Shown: positions 52,017 to 61,506 of the stretch, piece by piece | Layout: every line of letters begins with the position of its first letter | How positions within the stretch are numbered: the first letter of the stretch is position 1 | NCBI RefSeq assembly: GCF_020252395.1 | Contig: NZ_JADCDB010000021.1 | Location: 1-64,000 of the forward strand | Direction of reading: 5' to 3' | Source: Aestuariivirga sp. | Lineage (GTDB): Bacteria > Pseudomonadota > Alphaproteobacteria > Rhizobiales > Aestuariivirgaceae | DNA: 64,000 bases | Translations under genes and position numbers: made by a program | The notes under the pieces: generated by a model | Told to the model about the DNA's origin: nothing | Databases searched by the model: none | What the model saw: only the letters and a program-made list of their open reading frames with translations

Positions 52017-52514
52017 TCAGCCCGCGCTGGCCTGGCGCTGCTCGTCCTCGAGGCCGGAGAGGAAGTAATCGATGCCGAGGATCATGCGGATGCCCGCCCC
52101 GCCGGGCGAGGCCAGCGGCAGGCGCACCCAGTACTGCACCAGGTGCTCCTTGTTCACCCGGGGTCCGCGCACGATGCCCTGAGTGGGCTTGCCGTCAACC
52201 GCGGTGTGCCGGTAGGCCGTCATCCAGTAGTCGCGCTTGGGCCCGAGGTCGAGATCGTCGATGCGCAGGCCGGTGATCTCGCGGTCGAACACGTCGCGCA
52301 GCCTGGTGCCCGCGAGACGCACGCGGGACGTTTCGAGCGAGGGGCCGATGTCGATCAGGCTGATATAAGGCAGCAGCCGAGGAATGTCGGCGGGGTTGAT
52401 GTCGGCGCGGGTGGGAAGCGTTCCCCGCCCGGCGCGCGACAGCCAGTAGTCATAAAGCTGGCGCTGTTCGGACACCACCAACTGTGCCCTGAACGCGATG
52501 TTGACCGAACCCAT
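52017..52514 (-). CDS. PAS_5-family protein
   Basis: About 165 residues from MGSVNIAFRAQLVVSEQRQL; the frame is open to 52589. A single PAS_5-type domain occupies most of it (LYDYWLSRAGRGTLPTRADI, PADIPRLLPYISLIDIG). These proteins are widespread in Hyphomicrobiales; their ligand and role are unknown. Confidence 0.82.
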   Translation of the reverse strand: MGSVNIAFRAQLVVSEQRQLYDYWLSRAGRGTLPTRADINPADIPRLLPYISLIDIGPSLETSRVRLAGTRLRDVFDREITGLRIDDLDLGPKRDYWMTAYRHTAVDGKPTQGIVRGPRVNKEHLVQYWVRLPLASPGGAGIRMILGIDYFLSGLEDEQRQASAG

Positions 52515-52623
52515 TGCCGCCGCCGCCCCTTGCGAATCGATGCCCCGTCCAAACGACTCGTTTATGAATCGTGAACGTCCGATCCGCAAGAGTCGGGCTG
52601 AATAAAATCTTCGGGCTTGCGAT

Positions 52624-53031
52624 TCAGCGCGCTTTTTTGCGTTGGCCGAGCCCCATGGTCTTGGCGAGCTTGGAGCGGGAGGTGGCGTAGTTCGGCGCCA
52701 CCATGGGATAATCCGCCGGCAGGTGCCACTTCTCGCGGTACTGCTCGGGCGTGAGGTTGAAGTGGGTGCGCAAATGTCGCTTCAGCGACTTGAACTTCTT
52801 GCCGTCCTCGAGGCAGACGAGATAGTCCGGCGTGATGGACTTCTTGATGCTCACCGGGGGCTTGACTTCATTGGGGCCGTCCCTGTGCGGCGCCGGTCCC
52901 GCCGCCTGTTCCAGCGCCTTGTGAACCTCGGTGATGAGCTTCGGCAGGTCCGCCTGCTCGACCGCGTTGCGCCCGACATAGGCCGCCACGATCTGCGACG
53001 CGAGTTCGATGAGCGTGGGCTTGGTGTCCAT
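52624..53031 (-). CDS. mucR: MucR/Ros-family transcriptional regulator
   Basis: A 135-residue zinc-finger regulator. The finger YLVCLEDGKKFKSLKRHLRTH has Cys-x2-Asp in place of Ros Cys-x2-Cys, with histidines at the usual spacing, as in many rhizobial MucR proteins. The N-terminal helices (TLIELASQIVAAYVGRNAV) mediate oligomerisation in the family. It controls exopolysaccharide, motility and cell-cycle genes in relatives. Confidence 0.95.
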   Translation of the reverse strand: MDTKPTLIELASQIVAAYVGRNAVEQADLPKLITEVHKALEQAAGPAPHRDGPNEVKPPVSIKKSITPDYLVCLEDGKKFKSLKRHLRTHFNLTPEQYREKWHLPADYPMVAPNYATSRSKLAKTMGLGQRKKAR

Positions 53032-53066
53032 CTGCGGCGGTTTTCCCTTTGTGAGCCACCCCCTGT

Positions 53067-54332
53067 TTAGGAGAGCGGCGCGGCTTCAACAAGGCCCGGC
53101 CCGCCCGCCGCCGCATAGGGCCCGGCTTTGCGGACGAACCAGTCCCAATAGACCAGAAGCACGCGCGCCTTGGTGAAGGACAGCGAGTCGAACACCGCCT
53201 TCAAATCTTCCGGCGGCCGGTCCTCGCGCAGCGGACCGCCGGACAGCCGCAGCCGGTCGAGCACGCCGTCGCAATTCGCGCGGCTGAGGCCGAGCGCCTT
53301 CAGCAGCACCACCAGCGCCTCGCCCTCTTCATCCGCGAGGATGCGCCCCGCGGTTTCCGCCGCCACCCCGGCGAGCCTGGCGAGGGCGACGGCCGCATCA
53401 CCGGGCTGGCCGGCGAAAAACGGTTCGAGCGCCGCATCGACATCGGCCTTCGCCGGCATGCCTGCGGCTCCGCCCTCGCCCGCCGACAGCGCGATCGCCA
53501 GCAGACGCGAGAGCGTGGAGGAATCCGACAGGAAGCGCGCAATGATCACCCGGCGCAGCTCCGGCGGCAGCCGCCACAAGAGGTCGAGCGCCACCGCCAG
53601 CGGCAGATCGGCGCGCAGCGCCAGCGGCGCCTGCAGGGCCGGGTGCTCGGCCGCCATCTGCGACAGGCGGAAGAAGGACTCGAACGACAGTTCGGCGCCC
53701 GGGTTGCGCAGCAGCGCCAGCAGGCTCAGCAGGTCGCCCGATTGCACCAGGCGGGCGGCCACGGCGGGCGGAACGCTGCGCCGCCGCGCCAGCAGCCGCA
53801 TCCGGTCCGAATCGGCTTTGCGGCTGGCCTCGAGCAGTTCCTGCGCGCCGAGATGTGGCGCCCGCTCCAGCATCACACCGCCGACTTCGGGGCGCGGATC
53901 GCCCAGCAGGCGGGAGACGAGCAGCGGCGGGGGCCGATCCATCGCCGCGATGCGCTCCGCCAGCATGGCGACCTCGCCGGCGGAGAGGCGCGGCAGCAGC
54001 AGCAGCAGCGTATCTCCCGCCATGCTGCGCTCCTGCGGCGGCAGGTCGGTGGCGCCCCACATGATGTCGAGCACTGCGGAGGCCGCCTCGCCCGGTTCGG
54101 GCAGTGCGGGGGCAGGCGGCGGCGCAGGAGCTTGCGGCGCCGCAACGGGCTGCGGCTCCGCCGTGGATTGCGAGGGCGGCTCCGCGGCAGATTGCGGGGG
54201 CGGCTCCGGCGGCGCGGTGCGGCGCAGCCTGGCCGTGAGCAGCCGGAACGACTGCACCGATCCGCGGGGCGGGGGCAGTTCTCCGGCAGGCATGGGCTCG
54301 TCTGGCGGCATCTTGTCCACGTCCTGCAGCAA
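53067..54332 (-). CDS. DUF2336 domain-containing protein
   Basis: A 421-residue protein. A Pro/Ala-rich linker (about 40-85) precedes an all-helical DUF2336 repeat region (about 85-410; ERSMAGDTLLLLLPRLSAG, AMDRPPPLLVSRLLGDPRP, RRSVPPAVAARLVQSGD). Such alphaproteobacterial HEAT-like proteins have no assigned function. Ends 35 bases before mucR on the same strand. Confidence 0.88.
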   Translation of the reverse strand: MLQDVDKMPPDEPMPAGELPPPRGSVQSFRLLTARLRRTAPPEPPPQSAAEPPSQSTAEPQPVAAPQAPAPPPAPALPEPGEAASAVLDIMWGATDLPPQERSMAGDTLLLLLPRLSAGEVAMLAERIAAMDRPPPLLVSRLLGDPRPEVGGVMLERAPHLGAQELLEASRKADSDRMRLLARRRSVPPAVAARLVQSGDLLSLLALLRNPGAELSFESFFRLSQMAAEHPALQAPLALRADLPLAVALDLLWRLPPELRRVIIARFLSDSSTLSRLLAIALSAGEGGAAGMPAKADVDAALEPFFAGQPGDAAVALARLAGVAAETAGRILADEEGEALVVLLKALGLSRANCDGVLDRLRLSGGPLREDRPPEDLKAVFDSLSFTKARVLLVYWDWFVRKAGPYAAAGGPGLVEAAPLS

Positions 54333-54501
54333 GCACAGGGACGGCTGAGGATTTGATTAAAATCTAACTGTCCGGATTGTACCGGGGGCGGGCACGGCGC
54401 GCCATGCTTAACGCAACCTTTCACAAGATTGCCAATCGCCCGGCAGCGCTTCACATTTTGCCGCCAATCCTCCACATTGGGGTCAGAAAGCGAGCCCCGG
54501 G

Positions 54502-54903
54502 ATGAGAAAGATCGAAAAAACCGATGCAGAATGGCAGGAAGCCCTCTCACCCGAGGCCTACCGCGTGCTGCGCGGGCACGGCACCGAGCGGGCGGGAACC
54601 AGCCCCTTGAATTCCGAGAAGCGCAAGGGCGTGTTCGCCTGCGGGGGCTGCGGCAAGCCGCTGTTTTCCTCCGGCGCCAAATATGAGTCTGGCACCGGCT
54701 GGCCCAGCTTCTGGGCGCCGATCGGCCCGGATGCGGTGGAAACCTCCGAGGACCGGTCCTGGTTCATGCGCCGCACCGAGGTGCATTGCGCCGATTGCGG
54801 CGGTCACCTGGGCCACGTCTTCCCCGACGGGCCGAAGCCCACGGGGCTGCGCTATTGCATGAACGGCGTGGCGATGAGCTTCGAGCCGGACGAGAAGGCC
54901 TGA
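54502..54903 (+). CDS. msrB: Peptide-methionine (R)-S-oxide reductase MsrB
   Basis: A 133-residue cytosolic MsrB. Zinc cysteines Cys47/Cys50 (ACGGCG) and Cys96/Cys99 (HCADCG); catalytic Cys119 (LRYCMNG). [12 protein letters not shown] and [12 protein letters not shown] are hallmarks. Repairs methionine-R-sulfoxide. Its stop lies two bases before the oligopeptidase start. Confidence 0.97.
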   Translation: MRKIEKTDAEWQEALSPEAYRVLRGHGTERAGTSPLNSEKRKGVFACGGCGKPLFSSGAKYESGTGWPSFWAPIGPDAVETSEDRSWFMRRTEVHCADCGGHLGHVFPDGPKPTGLRYCMNGVAMSFEPDEKA

Positions 54904-54905
54904 TA

Positions 54906-56993
54906 ATGACCAATATCCCGAAGCCGCCGCGGGCGGAGAAGCGCCCGCGCGTCGAAACGTGGCATGGCTACGAGAAGCGCGACGACTATCACTGGCTTAA
55001 AGCGCCGAACTGGCAGGAGGTGATGCATGATCCCTCCATGCTGCCGGCCGAAATCCGCGCCTTCCTCGAAGGCGAGAACGCCTATCACGAGGCCGTCATG
55101 GCCGATACCGTGGCGCTGCAGGAAAAGCTGTTCGCCGAGCTCAAGGGCCGCATCAAGGAGGATGACTCCTCCGTGCCTGCCCCCGACGGCGCATGGGACT
55201 ATTATTCGAGCTACGTCACCGGCGGCCAGCACCCGCGCTATTGCCGCAAGCCCCGCGGCCAGGATGGGCCGGAGCAAGTGCTGCTTGACGGCAATGAACT
55301 CGCCGGGGGCCGCAGCTATTTCCGCTTCGGCGGCATCGACCTCTCGCCTGACCAGACCCTCATCGCCTGGTCCTTCGACGGCAATGGCTCCGAGTTCTAC
55401 GAGCTTCACGTGCGCGATGCTGCGACGGGCGCCGAGCACAAGGACGTTCTCGAAAACACCGCGGGCGAGGCGACATGGGCCGACGACGGCAAAAGCTTCT
55501 TCTACACGCTGCTGGACGATAACCACCGCCCGCTGAAGACCTTCCGCCATGTTCTGGGTACGGAGCAGTCGGCCGACCAACTGATCTACGGGGAAAAGGA
55601 CACCGGCAAGTTCACCGGCGTGGGCAAGACCAATTCGGAAAAGTGGATCACCATCGACATCCACGACCATGACACCTCCGAGATCTGGCTGATCGACGCC
55701 GGGAAGCCAGACGACAAGCCGCGCCTCGTGGCGCCCCGCGTCGAAGGCATCGAATATCACATCGAGCACCGGGGCGGCCAGTTCATCATCCGCACCAACG
55801 AAGGCGGTGCTGAGGACTACAAGCTCGTCACTGCGCCTGTTTCCGATCCACGCAAGGAGAACTGGCGGGACCTGATCCCGCACCGGCCCGGCATCTTCAT
55901 CGTCAGCTACATCGTGCTGAAGGACTGGCTGATCCGCATGGAGCGCGAGAACGCGCTGCCGCGGATCGTGGTGCGCAACATGGAGTCGGGCGAAGAACAC
56001 GCCATCGCCTTTGACGAGGAAGCCTATTCGCTGGGCTTCGGCGAGATGCGCGAGTTCGACACTGGCACGCTGCGCTTCACCTATTCCTCGCCAACGACCC
56101 CCACCCAGGTCTTCGACTATGACATGCGGAGCCGCAGCCGCGTGCTGCGGAAGACACAAGAGGTGCCGAGCGGCCATGACCCGTCGCAATACATCACCCG
56201 CCGCCTGATGGCGCCGGCCCATGACGGCGAGACGATTCCGGTGACGCTGCTCTATCGCAAGGACGCGAAGATCGACGGCTCCGCGCCCGTCTGGCTCTAT
56301 GGCTATGGCTCCTACGGCATTTCCATGCCGGCCGGCTTCAACGCCAACATCCTCTCCCTGGTGAACCGCGGCTTTATCTATGCCACCGCCCACATCCGCG
56401 GCGGGCAGGAGAAGGGCCGCCGCTGGTACAAGACCGGCAAGATGGAGATGAAGCAAAACACCTTCCGCGATTTCATCTCGGTGGCCGAATTCCTCATCAA
56501 GGAGGGCTTCACGCGCAAGGGCAACGTCGTGGCGCAGGGCGGCTCGGCCGGCGGCATGCTGATGGGTGCGGTGGCCAACATGGCGCCGGAGCTGTTCCGC
56601 GGCATCATCGCGGAGGTCCCCTTCGTCGACGTGCTCACCACCATGCTCGACGACACGCTGCCGCTGACGCCTCCTGAATGGCCCGAGTGGGGAAACCCCA
56701 TCGAATCGAAGCAGGCCTACGAGAACATCATGGCATATTCTCCTTACGACCGGGTGGAGGCCAAGGCCTATCCGAACATCCTCGCGGTCGGCGGCCTCAC
56801 CGACCCGCGCGTCACCTATTGGGAGCCGGCCAAATGGGTGGCAAAACTCCGTGAACTGAAGACCGATGACAACCTGCTCCTGCTCAAGACCAATATGGGG
56901 GCAGGCCACGGCGGCGCTTCCGGCCGCTTCGACCGGCTGAAGGAAGTCGCTTTCGTTTATGCCTTTGGCCTCAAGGTGGCGGGGCTGGTTTGA
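54906..56993 (+). CDS. ptrB: Oligopeptidase B (S9 family)
   Basis: A 695-residue prolyl-oligopeptidase-family serine peptidase: N-terminal beta-propeller (about 70-415) and C-terminal hydrolase. Catalytic Ser547 (GGSAGGML), Asp633 (GGLTDPRV) and His668 (GAGHGGASGRF). It cleaves short peptides after Arg or Lys. The ATG at 54906 follows msrB closely; the frame is open upstream but overlaps msrB. Confidence 0.95.
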   Translation: MTNIPKPPRAEKRPRVETWHGYEKRDDYHWLKAPNWQEVMHDPSMLPAEIRAFLEGENAYHEAVMADTVALQEKLFAELKGRIKEDDSSVPAPDGAWDYYSSYVTGGQHPRYCRKPRGQDGPEQVLLDGNELAGGRSYFRFGGIDLSPDQTLIAWSFDGNGSEFYELHVRDAATGAEHKDVLENTAGEATWADDGKSFFYTLLDDNHRPLKTFRHVLGTEQSADQLIYGEKDTGKFTGVGKTNSEKWITIDIHDHDTSEIWLIDAGKPDDKPRLVAPRVEGIEYHIEHRGGQFIIRTNEGGAEDYKLVTAPVSDPRKENWRDLIPHRPGIFIVSYIVLKDWLIRMERENALPRIVVRNMESGEEHAIAFDEEAYSLGFGEMREFDTGTLRFTYSSPTTPTQVFDYDMRSRSRVLRKTQEVPSGHDPSQYITRRLMAPAHDGETIPVTLLYRKDAKIDGSAPVWLYGYGSYGISMPAGFNANILSLVNRGFIYATAHIRGGQEKGRRWYKTGKMEMKQNTFRDFISVAEFLIKEGFTRKGNVVAQGGSAGGMLMGAVANMAPELFRGIIAEVPFVDVLTTMLDDTLPLTPPEWPEWGNPIESKQAYENIMAYSPYDRVEAKAYPNILAVGGLTDPRVTYWEPAKWVAKLRELKTDDNLLLLKTNMGAGHGGASGRFDRLKEVAFVYAFGLKVAGLV

Positions 56994-57002
56994 CGAAGTT
57001 TG

Positions 57003-57021
57003 CCTCCCCCTTATGGGGAGG
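57003..57021. repeat. Short palindrome between ptrB and the hydrolase gene
   Basis: CCTCCCC-CTTAT-GGGGAGG, a seven-base stem with five-base loop, ten bases after the ptrB stop. Same design as 35784-35806. Confidence 0.55.
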
Positions 57022-57053
57022 GGAAATACAACGGACAGATGAGGAAACGCCCA

Positions 57054-57605
57054 ATGCTCGCCGAAGCCAGCAAATCCACCCTTCTCCTCGTTGACATGCA
57101 GGAGCGCCTGCTGCCCGCCATGACGGGGGGAGCGGAAGCGGAGGCGCGCTGCGCCATCTTGCTCAAGGCGGCGCAGGCGCTTGCCGTGCCCGTCACGGTC
57201 TCCGAGCAGTATCCCAAAGGCCTTGGCCGCACCGTGCCAGGCCTCGCGGCCGAACTGGGCAATGCGCCGGTCTTCGAGAAGACCGCTTTCTCCTGCTGGC
57301 GCGACCAGGGGCTGAAGGACCACATGATCGAGCACTACGAGGCCGGGCGCCCGCTTGTCATCCTGGCCGGCATCGAGGCCCATGTCTGCGTCATGCAGAC
57401 CGCCGCGGACCTCTCGGCCGCGGGTTTCGGCGTGATGGCGGTGGCGGATGCCATGGCGTCCCGCAGCCCCTCCTCCCACGCCCTGGCGCTGGAGCGCATG
57501 CACCAGCACGGGGTGCAGGTGGTGAACACCGAAATGGTGGTGTTCGAGCTGCTGGGCCGGGCCGGGACGGCGGAATTCAAGGCGCTCTCGGCACTTGTGC
57601 GCTGA
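57054..57605 (+). CDS. Isochorismatase-family cysteine hydrolase
   Basis: A 183-residue cysteine hydrolase. Triad Asp14 (LLLVDMQERLLPAM), Lys76 (FEKTAFS) and Cys112 (IEAHVCVMQTA). Closest in style to the nicotinamidase/YcaC-like group; substrate not identifiable. AGGAAA lies eight bases before the ATG at 57054; in-frame Met codons upstream overlap the repeat and were rejected. Confidence 0.9.
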   Translation: MLAEASKSTLLLVDMQERLLPAMTGGAEAEARCAILLKAAQALAVPVTVSEQYPKGLGRTVPGLAAELGNAPVFEKTAFSCWRDQGLKDHMIEHYEAGRPLVILAGIEAHVCVMQTAADLSAAGFGVMAVADAMASRSPSSHALALERMHQHGVQVVNTEMVVFELLGRAGTAEFKALSALVR

Positions 57606-57627
57606 GCGCCAAGAACCCGGTCATTTC

Positions 57628-57646
57628 GCCGAATTGACAATTCGGC
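57628..57646. promoter_or_regulatory. Perfect palindrome upstream of gcdH
   Basis: GCCGAATT-GAC-AATTCGGC, 41 bases before the gcdH ATG. Arms of eight bases around a three-base centre, symmetrical like a dimer operator; it lacks a following T-run, so a terminator is less likely. Confidence 0.4.
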
Positions 57647-57686
57647 CCGCCGTTGCTCATTAGACGCTGATCCAAGGGAGTTTGTT

Positions 57687-58865
57687 ATGGCCACCGCCGA
57701 ATTCAACTGGGAAGACCCGCTCGACCTCGAATCCCAGCTTACCGACGAAGAACGCATGATCCGCGACGCTGCCCGCGCCTTCGCGCAGGATAAGCTGTTG
57801 CCGCGCGTCAAATCCGCCTTCCGAGAGGAGCGCTTCGACCGCGAGATCATGAACGAGATGGGCGAGATGGGCTTCCTCGGCGTCATGACCTCCACCGGCT
57901 TCGGCGGCTCCGGCCTGGGCTACGTCGCCTACGGTCTCGTGGCGCGCGAAGTCGAGCGCGTCGACTCCGGTTACCGCTCCGCCATGAGTGTCCAGAACTC
58001 GCTCGTCATGCACCCGATCGAGGCCTATGGCGCCGATGCGCAGAAGAAGAAATACCTCCCCAAGCTCGCCACCGGCGAATGGGTGGGCTGCTTCGGCCTG
58101 ACCGAGCCCGATGCCGGATCCGACCCCGGCGGCATGAAGACCCGCGCCAGAAAGGTCGGCGGCGGCTATGTGCTGAATGGCGCCAAGATGTGGATTTCCA
58201 ACTCGCCCATCGCCGACGTGGCCGTGGTGTGGGGCAAGACCGAAGACGGCGTGATCCGCGGCTTCATCGTGGAGCGCGGCATGAAGGGCTTCTCCACCCC
58301 CACCATCGAAGGCAAGATTTCGCTGCGCGCCTCGATCACCGGCGAGATCGTGCTCGACAATGTGGAAGTGCCGGACGCCAACCTGCTGCCCAATGCCAAG
58401 GGCCTGGGCGGCCCCTTCGGCTGCCTCAACAAGGCACGCTATGGCATCGCCTGGGGCGTCATGGGTGCGGCGGAAGACTGCTGGCGCCGCGCACGGCAAT
58501 ACACGCTCGACCGCAAGCAGTTCGGCAAGCCGCTGGCCGCCACGCAGCTGGTGCAGAAGAAGCTCGCCGACATGCAGACCGAAATCGCCTTGGGCCTTCA
58601 GGGTTGCATGGCGCTTGGCCGCGGCCTCGAGCGCGGCACGGTGGCGCCGCCCGCGATCTCGCTGATGAAGCGCAACAATTGCGGCAAGGCGCTGGACATC
58701 GCCCGCATGGCGCGCGACATGCACGGCGGCAATGGCATCTCGGAAGAATATCACATCATGCGCCACATGGTGAACCTCGAGACGGTGAACACCTATGAGG
58801 GCACGCATGACGTTCATGCCCTGATCCTGGGCCGCGCCCAGACCGGCCTCCAGGCCTTCCAGTGA
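57687..58865 (+). CDS. gcdH: Glutaryl-CoA dehydrogenase
   Basis: A 392-residue flavin acyl-CoA dehydrogenase. [19 protein letters not shown] at the N-terminus, [31 protein letters not shown], and the catalytic base Glu371 ([16 protein letters not shown]) fit glutaryl-CoA dehydrogenase of lysine and tryptophan breakdown. GGGAG precedes the ATG. Its stop overlaps the following GNAT start by four bases. Confidence 0.93.
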   Translation: MATAEFNWEDPLDLESQLTDEERMIRDAARAFAQDKLLPRVKSAFREERFDREIMNEMGEMGFLGVMTSTGFGGSGLGYVAYGLVAREVERVDSGYRSAMSVQNSLVMHPIEAYGADAQKKKYLPKLATGEWVGCFGLTEPDAGSDPGGMKTRARKVGGGYVLNGAKMWISNSPIADVAVVWGKTEDGVIRGFIVERGMKGFSTPTIEGKISLRASITGEIVLDNVEVPDANLLPNAKGLGGPFGCLNKARYGIAWGVMGAAEDCWRRARQYTLDRKQFGKPLAATQLVQKKLADMQTEIALGLQGCMALGRGLERGTVAPPAISLMKRNNCGKALDIARMARDMHGGNGISEEYHIMRHMVNLETVNTYEGTHDVHALILGRAQTGLQAFQ

Positions 58866-59326
58866 CCAGAGCCGTCATTACCATCGCCGACCCGGCGCAC
58901 CCGCCTGTTCGCGCGATGGTGGAGCAACTCGATGCCTATCTCGTGCCGCTCTATCCGGCCGGGTCGAACCACCTCCTGGACATCGAGACGTTGCGCCAGC
59001 CCGAGATGCGCTTTTTCGCCGCGCATCGTGGCGACGAGGTCATCGCCATCGGCGGCTGCTGGCTGCATGACGACTATGCCGAGGTGAAGCGCATCTACGT
59101 GACGCCCTCGGCGCGCGGGCTGGGTCTCGCCAAGCTGATGATGCAGCGGATCGAGGAAGAAACCCTCGCCTGCGGCCGCCTGCTGGCGCGATTGGAAACG
59201 GGTATCCACCAGCCGGAGTCGCTGGGGCTTTATCGCCGGCTTGGTTACGTCGATCGCGGCGCCTTCGGAGATTATCCGGCGGATGACCCGAACAGCGTGT
59301 TCATGGAGAAAATTCTCTCCCCTTAG
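58862..59326 (+). CDS. GNAT-family N-acetyltransferase
   Basis: A 154-residue GNAT enzyme with GTG start. Acetyl-CoA motif A is [20 protein letters not shown] and the C-terminal part is [18 protein letters not shown]. Probably an amino-group acetylase; the substrate is unknown. It is coupled to gcdH by a four-base overlap and overlaps the convergent PEP-hydrolase-family gene by 26 bases. Confidence 0.9.
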   Translation: MTRAVITIADPAHPPVRAMVEQLDAYLVPLYPAGSNHLLDIETLRQPEMRFFAAHRGDEVIAIGGCWLHDDYAEVKRIYVTPSARGLGLAKLMMQRIEEETLACGRLLARLETGIHQPESLGLYRRLGYVDRGAFGDYPADDPNSVFMEKILSP

Positions 59327-60170
59327 CTGCGTCACCCGGGGGGAACTTCAGCCCCTTGAAGGCCTTCGTCTGTTCCACCAGCGCCACTTCCGCTGGCAGC
59401 CTCTCCATGGACGATGCCCCGTAGAAGCCGTGGCAGTTCTTCGTGTTGCTCAGGATGAACTGCGCATCTGCCGGCATGGAGACGGGGCCTCCATGGACGA
59501 TGATGATAACGTCCTTGTTCACTTTCAGCGCGGCCTCCGCCCACTCGTCCACCAGCGCGGGGCATCCGGCAAGCTTCAGCGCCGTCTGGGAACCGATGGA
59601 GCCGCCAGTGGTAAGGCCCAGATGGCAGACGATCATGTCCGCCCCGGCCCTGGCCATCGCCTCTGCCTCGCCAGCGTTGAACACGTAAGGCGTCGTCAGC
59701 ATGTCTTTGGAGCGGGCGAGCCTGATCAGGTCCACCTCGAGGCCATAGGACATGCCGGTCTCTTCGAGATTGGCGCGGAACACGCCGTCGATGAGGCCCA
59801 CGGTGGGGAAGTTCTGGATACCGGAAAAGCCCATAGCCTTGAGCTGATCGAGGAAGGGATCGAAAAGGCAGAAGGGATCCGTGCCGTTGACGCCCGCCAG
59901 CACCGGCGTGCGCTTCGTCACCGGCAGCACTTCGCGCGCCATATCCATGACGATCTCGTTGGCATTGCCATAGGCGAGAATGCCGGACAGCGAGCCGCGG
60001 CCTGCCATGCGGTAGCGCCCGGAGTTATAGATGACGATGAGGTCGATGCCCCCCTCTTCTTCGCACTTGGCGGAGAGGCCGGTTCCCGCCCCGCCGCCCA
60101 CAATGGGGATTCGGCGGCGCTTCATATCCTGGAACTTGTCCACCAGCTCTTTGCGGTCGAAGCGCGGCAC
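59301..60170 (-). CDS. PEP-hydrolase-family TIM-barrel protein
   Basis: A 289-residue protein of the family named phosphoenolpyruvate hydrolase (COG5564, PF09370). Segments [41 protein letters not shown] and [24 protein letters not shown] are characteristic. The biochemical activity is poorly established. The GTG at 60170 is preceded by GGGAGG with seven-base spacing; the longer frame to 60224 runs into the upstream kinase gene. Last gene of the RLP-kinase operon, 25 bases after the kinase stop. Confidence 0.88.
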   Translation of the reverse strand: MPRFDRKELVDKFQDMKRRRIPIVGGGAGTGLSAKCEEEGGIDLIVIYNSGRYRMAGRGSLSGILAYGNANEIVMDMAREVLPVTKRTPVLAGVNGTDPFCLFDPFLDQLKAMGFSGIQNFPTVGLIDGVFRANLEETGMSYGLEVDLIRLARSKDMLTTPYVFNAGEAEAMARAGADMIVCHLGLTTGGSIGSQTALKLAGCPALVDEWAEAALKVNKDVIIIVHGGPVSMPADAQFILSNTKNCHGFYGASSMERLPAEVALVEQTKAFKGLKFPPGDAAKGREFSP

Positions 60171-60177
60171 GTCAATT

Positions 60178-60183
60178 CCTCCC
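60178..60183 (-). promoter_or_regulatory. Ribosome binding site fixing the GTG start at 60170
   Basis: GGGAGG on the minus strand, seven bases before GTG; it lies inside the gap after the DUF1537 kinase stop and decides this start. Confidence 0.7.
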
Positions 60184-60195
60184 GTTTTTCGATGA

Positions 60196-61506
60196 CTATG
60201 ATGCAAGCCCGTCGCGCAGCGCAACGAAGTAATCGCCGCCGCCCAATTGGCCGCCCTTCATGGCGATCTCGATGCCATCGAGCCGGGCGTCGGAGCTGGC
60301 CGCGGTGCAGAGCGGTGAACCGGGCGTTGCAAGCAGCGGAAAGCGGGTGGTGAGAGCCAAGATGTCGAGCTCGCCCAAGGCGTGGCTCGACGTGTCGCCG
60401 CCAGCAAGAATGGCGCGGCGGAGCCCGAATTCCTCGATGCAGGCGCGCGCGATGCGGCCCAGCCCCTGCCCCACGCGGTGGCGGCCGCCGGGAATGGCAT
60501 CGAGCGCCCCGCCGCGATCGCTCTCGGGATCGAGTGCCGTATAGACCAGCACGCTGCGCCCCTCGCCCATCAGGCGCTTGGCTTCAGACGAGAGATGCGC
60601 AACGGCGGCATCCGGCATGCGCGCGAGGTCGAGCGGGTCGGCATGGAGGCCGGTGAATCCGTGGGCCAGCGCGTGGCGGATCTGCCGTGCGGTGGTGGGC
60701 GAGCAGCTTCCCGAAACGGCAATGGTGCGCTCGACCCTGGGCAGCGCGGGGAAGCTGGCGGTGCCGGGAATTTCGCCCGCCGCCGCCAGCGCCTTCACCA
60801 GCGCATAGTTGACGCCCGACGAGCCCGCGATGAAGGGGCCGACGCGGCCTGACATGCGCAGCACCTGGCGGCCCACCTCAAGCTGCGTTGCCTTGTCGAA
60901 GACGTCGAAGAGCACGATGCCCTTGGCTGCATCGATCACCTGATCGACAGTTGGGTCATTCAGGGCATTGGCCGGCACGAGGTCGACGGGCAGCTGCGTC
61001 TGCCGCGCGAGGTGAAGCCTCAGGTCCGCCTCGTCCATGGGCGTCACCGGATGGCGGCTCATCACCGGGTGGCGGTCGATGCGGTAGACCTGTCCCTGAT
61101 AGCCGGCGAAGAGATGGCCGAAGGCCGTGTAGCGCCTGAGCTGCGGGGCGCCGACGACGAGCGGCGTCACTTGCTGGCGGAAGACCCGCCGCCCGATCTC
61201 GATGGCGCGCCCGATGTTGCCGGCATGCGGCGCCGAGTCGAAGGTGGAGCAGACCTTGTAATGGCAGAAGCGCGCGCCGAGCTGCTGGAGCCAGATGAAG
61301 TGCCGCGGCAGGTTTTCGTCCATCCACTCCGGCGTCTGGCTGCGGCTGGTGCCGGCGATGCCCACCGCGTCGACGCCCGCGAAGCGCGCCTGCTCTTGCA
61401 GTGTCGGAATGCGGGTGAACAGCACTGTCTTCACGCCGTGCAGCGCCAGAGACTCCATGACATCGGTGGAGCCGGTGAAGTCGTCACCGTAATAGGAAAG
61501 GAACAT
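60196..61506 (-). CDS. DUF1537 four-carbon acid sugar kinase family protein
   Basis: A 436-residue kinase of the OtnK/DtnK/OiaK family. The N-terminal domain starts [20 protein letters not shown] (Asp-Asp-x-Thr-Gly motif) and the C-terminal domain carries the nucleotide-binding [16 protein letters not shown] and [16 protein letters not shown]. In apionate pathways a DUF1537 member (OiaK) phosphorylates 3-oxo-isoapionate before a RuBisCO-like enzyme acts; the neighbouring RLP makes that relation likely but the actual substrate is not proven. It shares one base with the RLP stop. Confidence 0.92.
   Translation of the reverse strand: MFLSYYGDDFTGSTDVMESLALHGVKTVLFTRIPTLQEQARFAGVDAVGIAGTSRSQTPEWMDENLPRHFIWLQQLGARFCHYKVCSTFDSAPHAGNIGRAIEIGRRVFRQQVTPLVVGAPQLRRYTAFGHLFAGYQGQVYRIDRHPVMSRHPVTPMDEADLRLHLARQTQLPVDLVPANALNDPTVDQVIDAAKGIVLFDVFDKATQLEVGRQVLRMSGRVGPFIAGSSGVNYALVKALAAAGEIPGTASFPALPRVERTIAVSGSCSPTTARQIRHALAHGFTGLHADPLDLARMPDAAVAHLSSEAKRLMGEGRSVLVYTALDPESDRGGALDAIPGGRHRVGQGLGRIARACIEEFGLRRAILAGGDTSSHALGELDILALTTRFPLLATPGSPLCTAASSDARLDGIEIAMKGGQLGGGDYFVALRDGLAS

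Noticed and set aside
54852-57509. An 885-codon minus-strand frame opposite ptrB and the isochorismatase gene
   Set aside because: No domain; it spans three real plus-strand genes and their gaps, which is typical of an antisense shadow.
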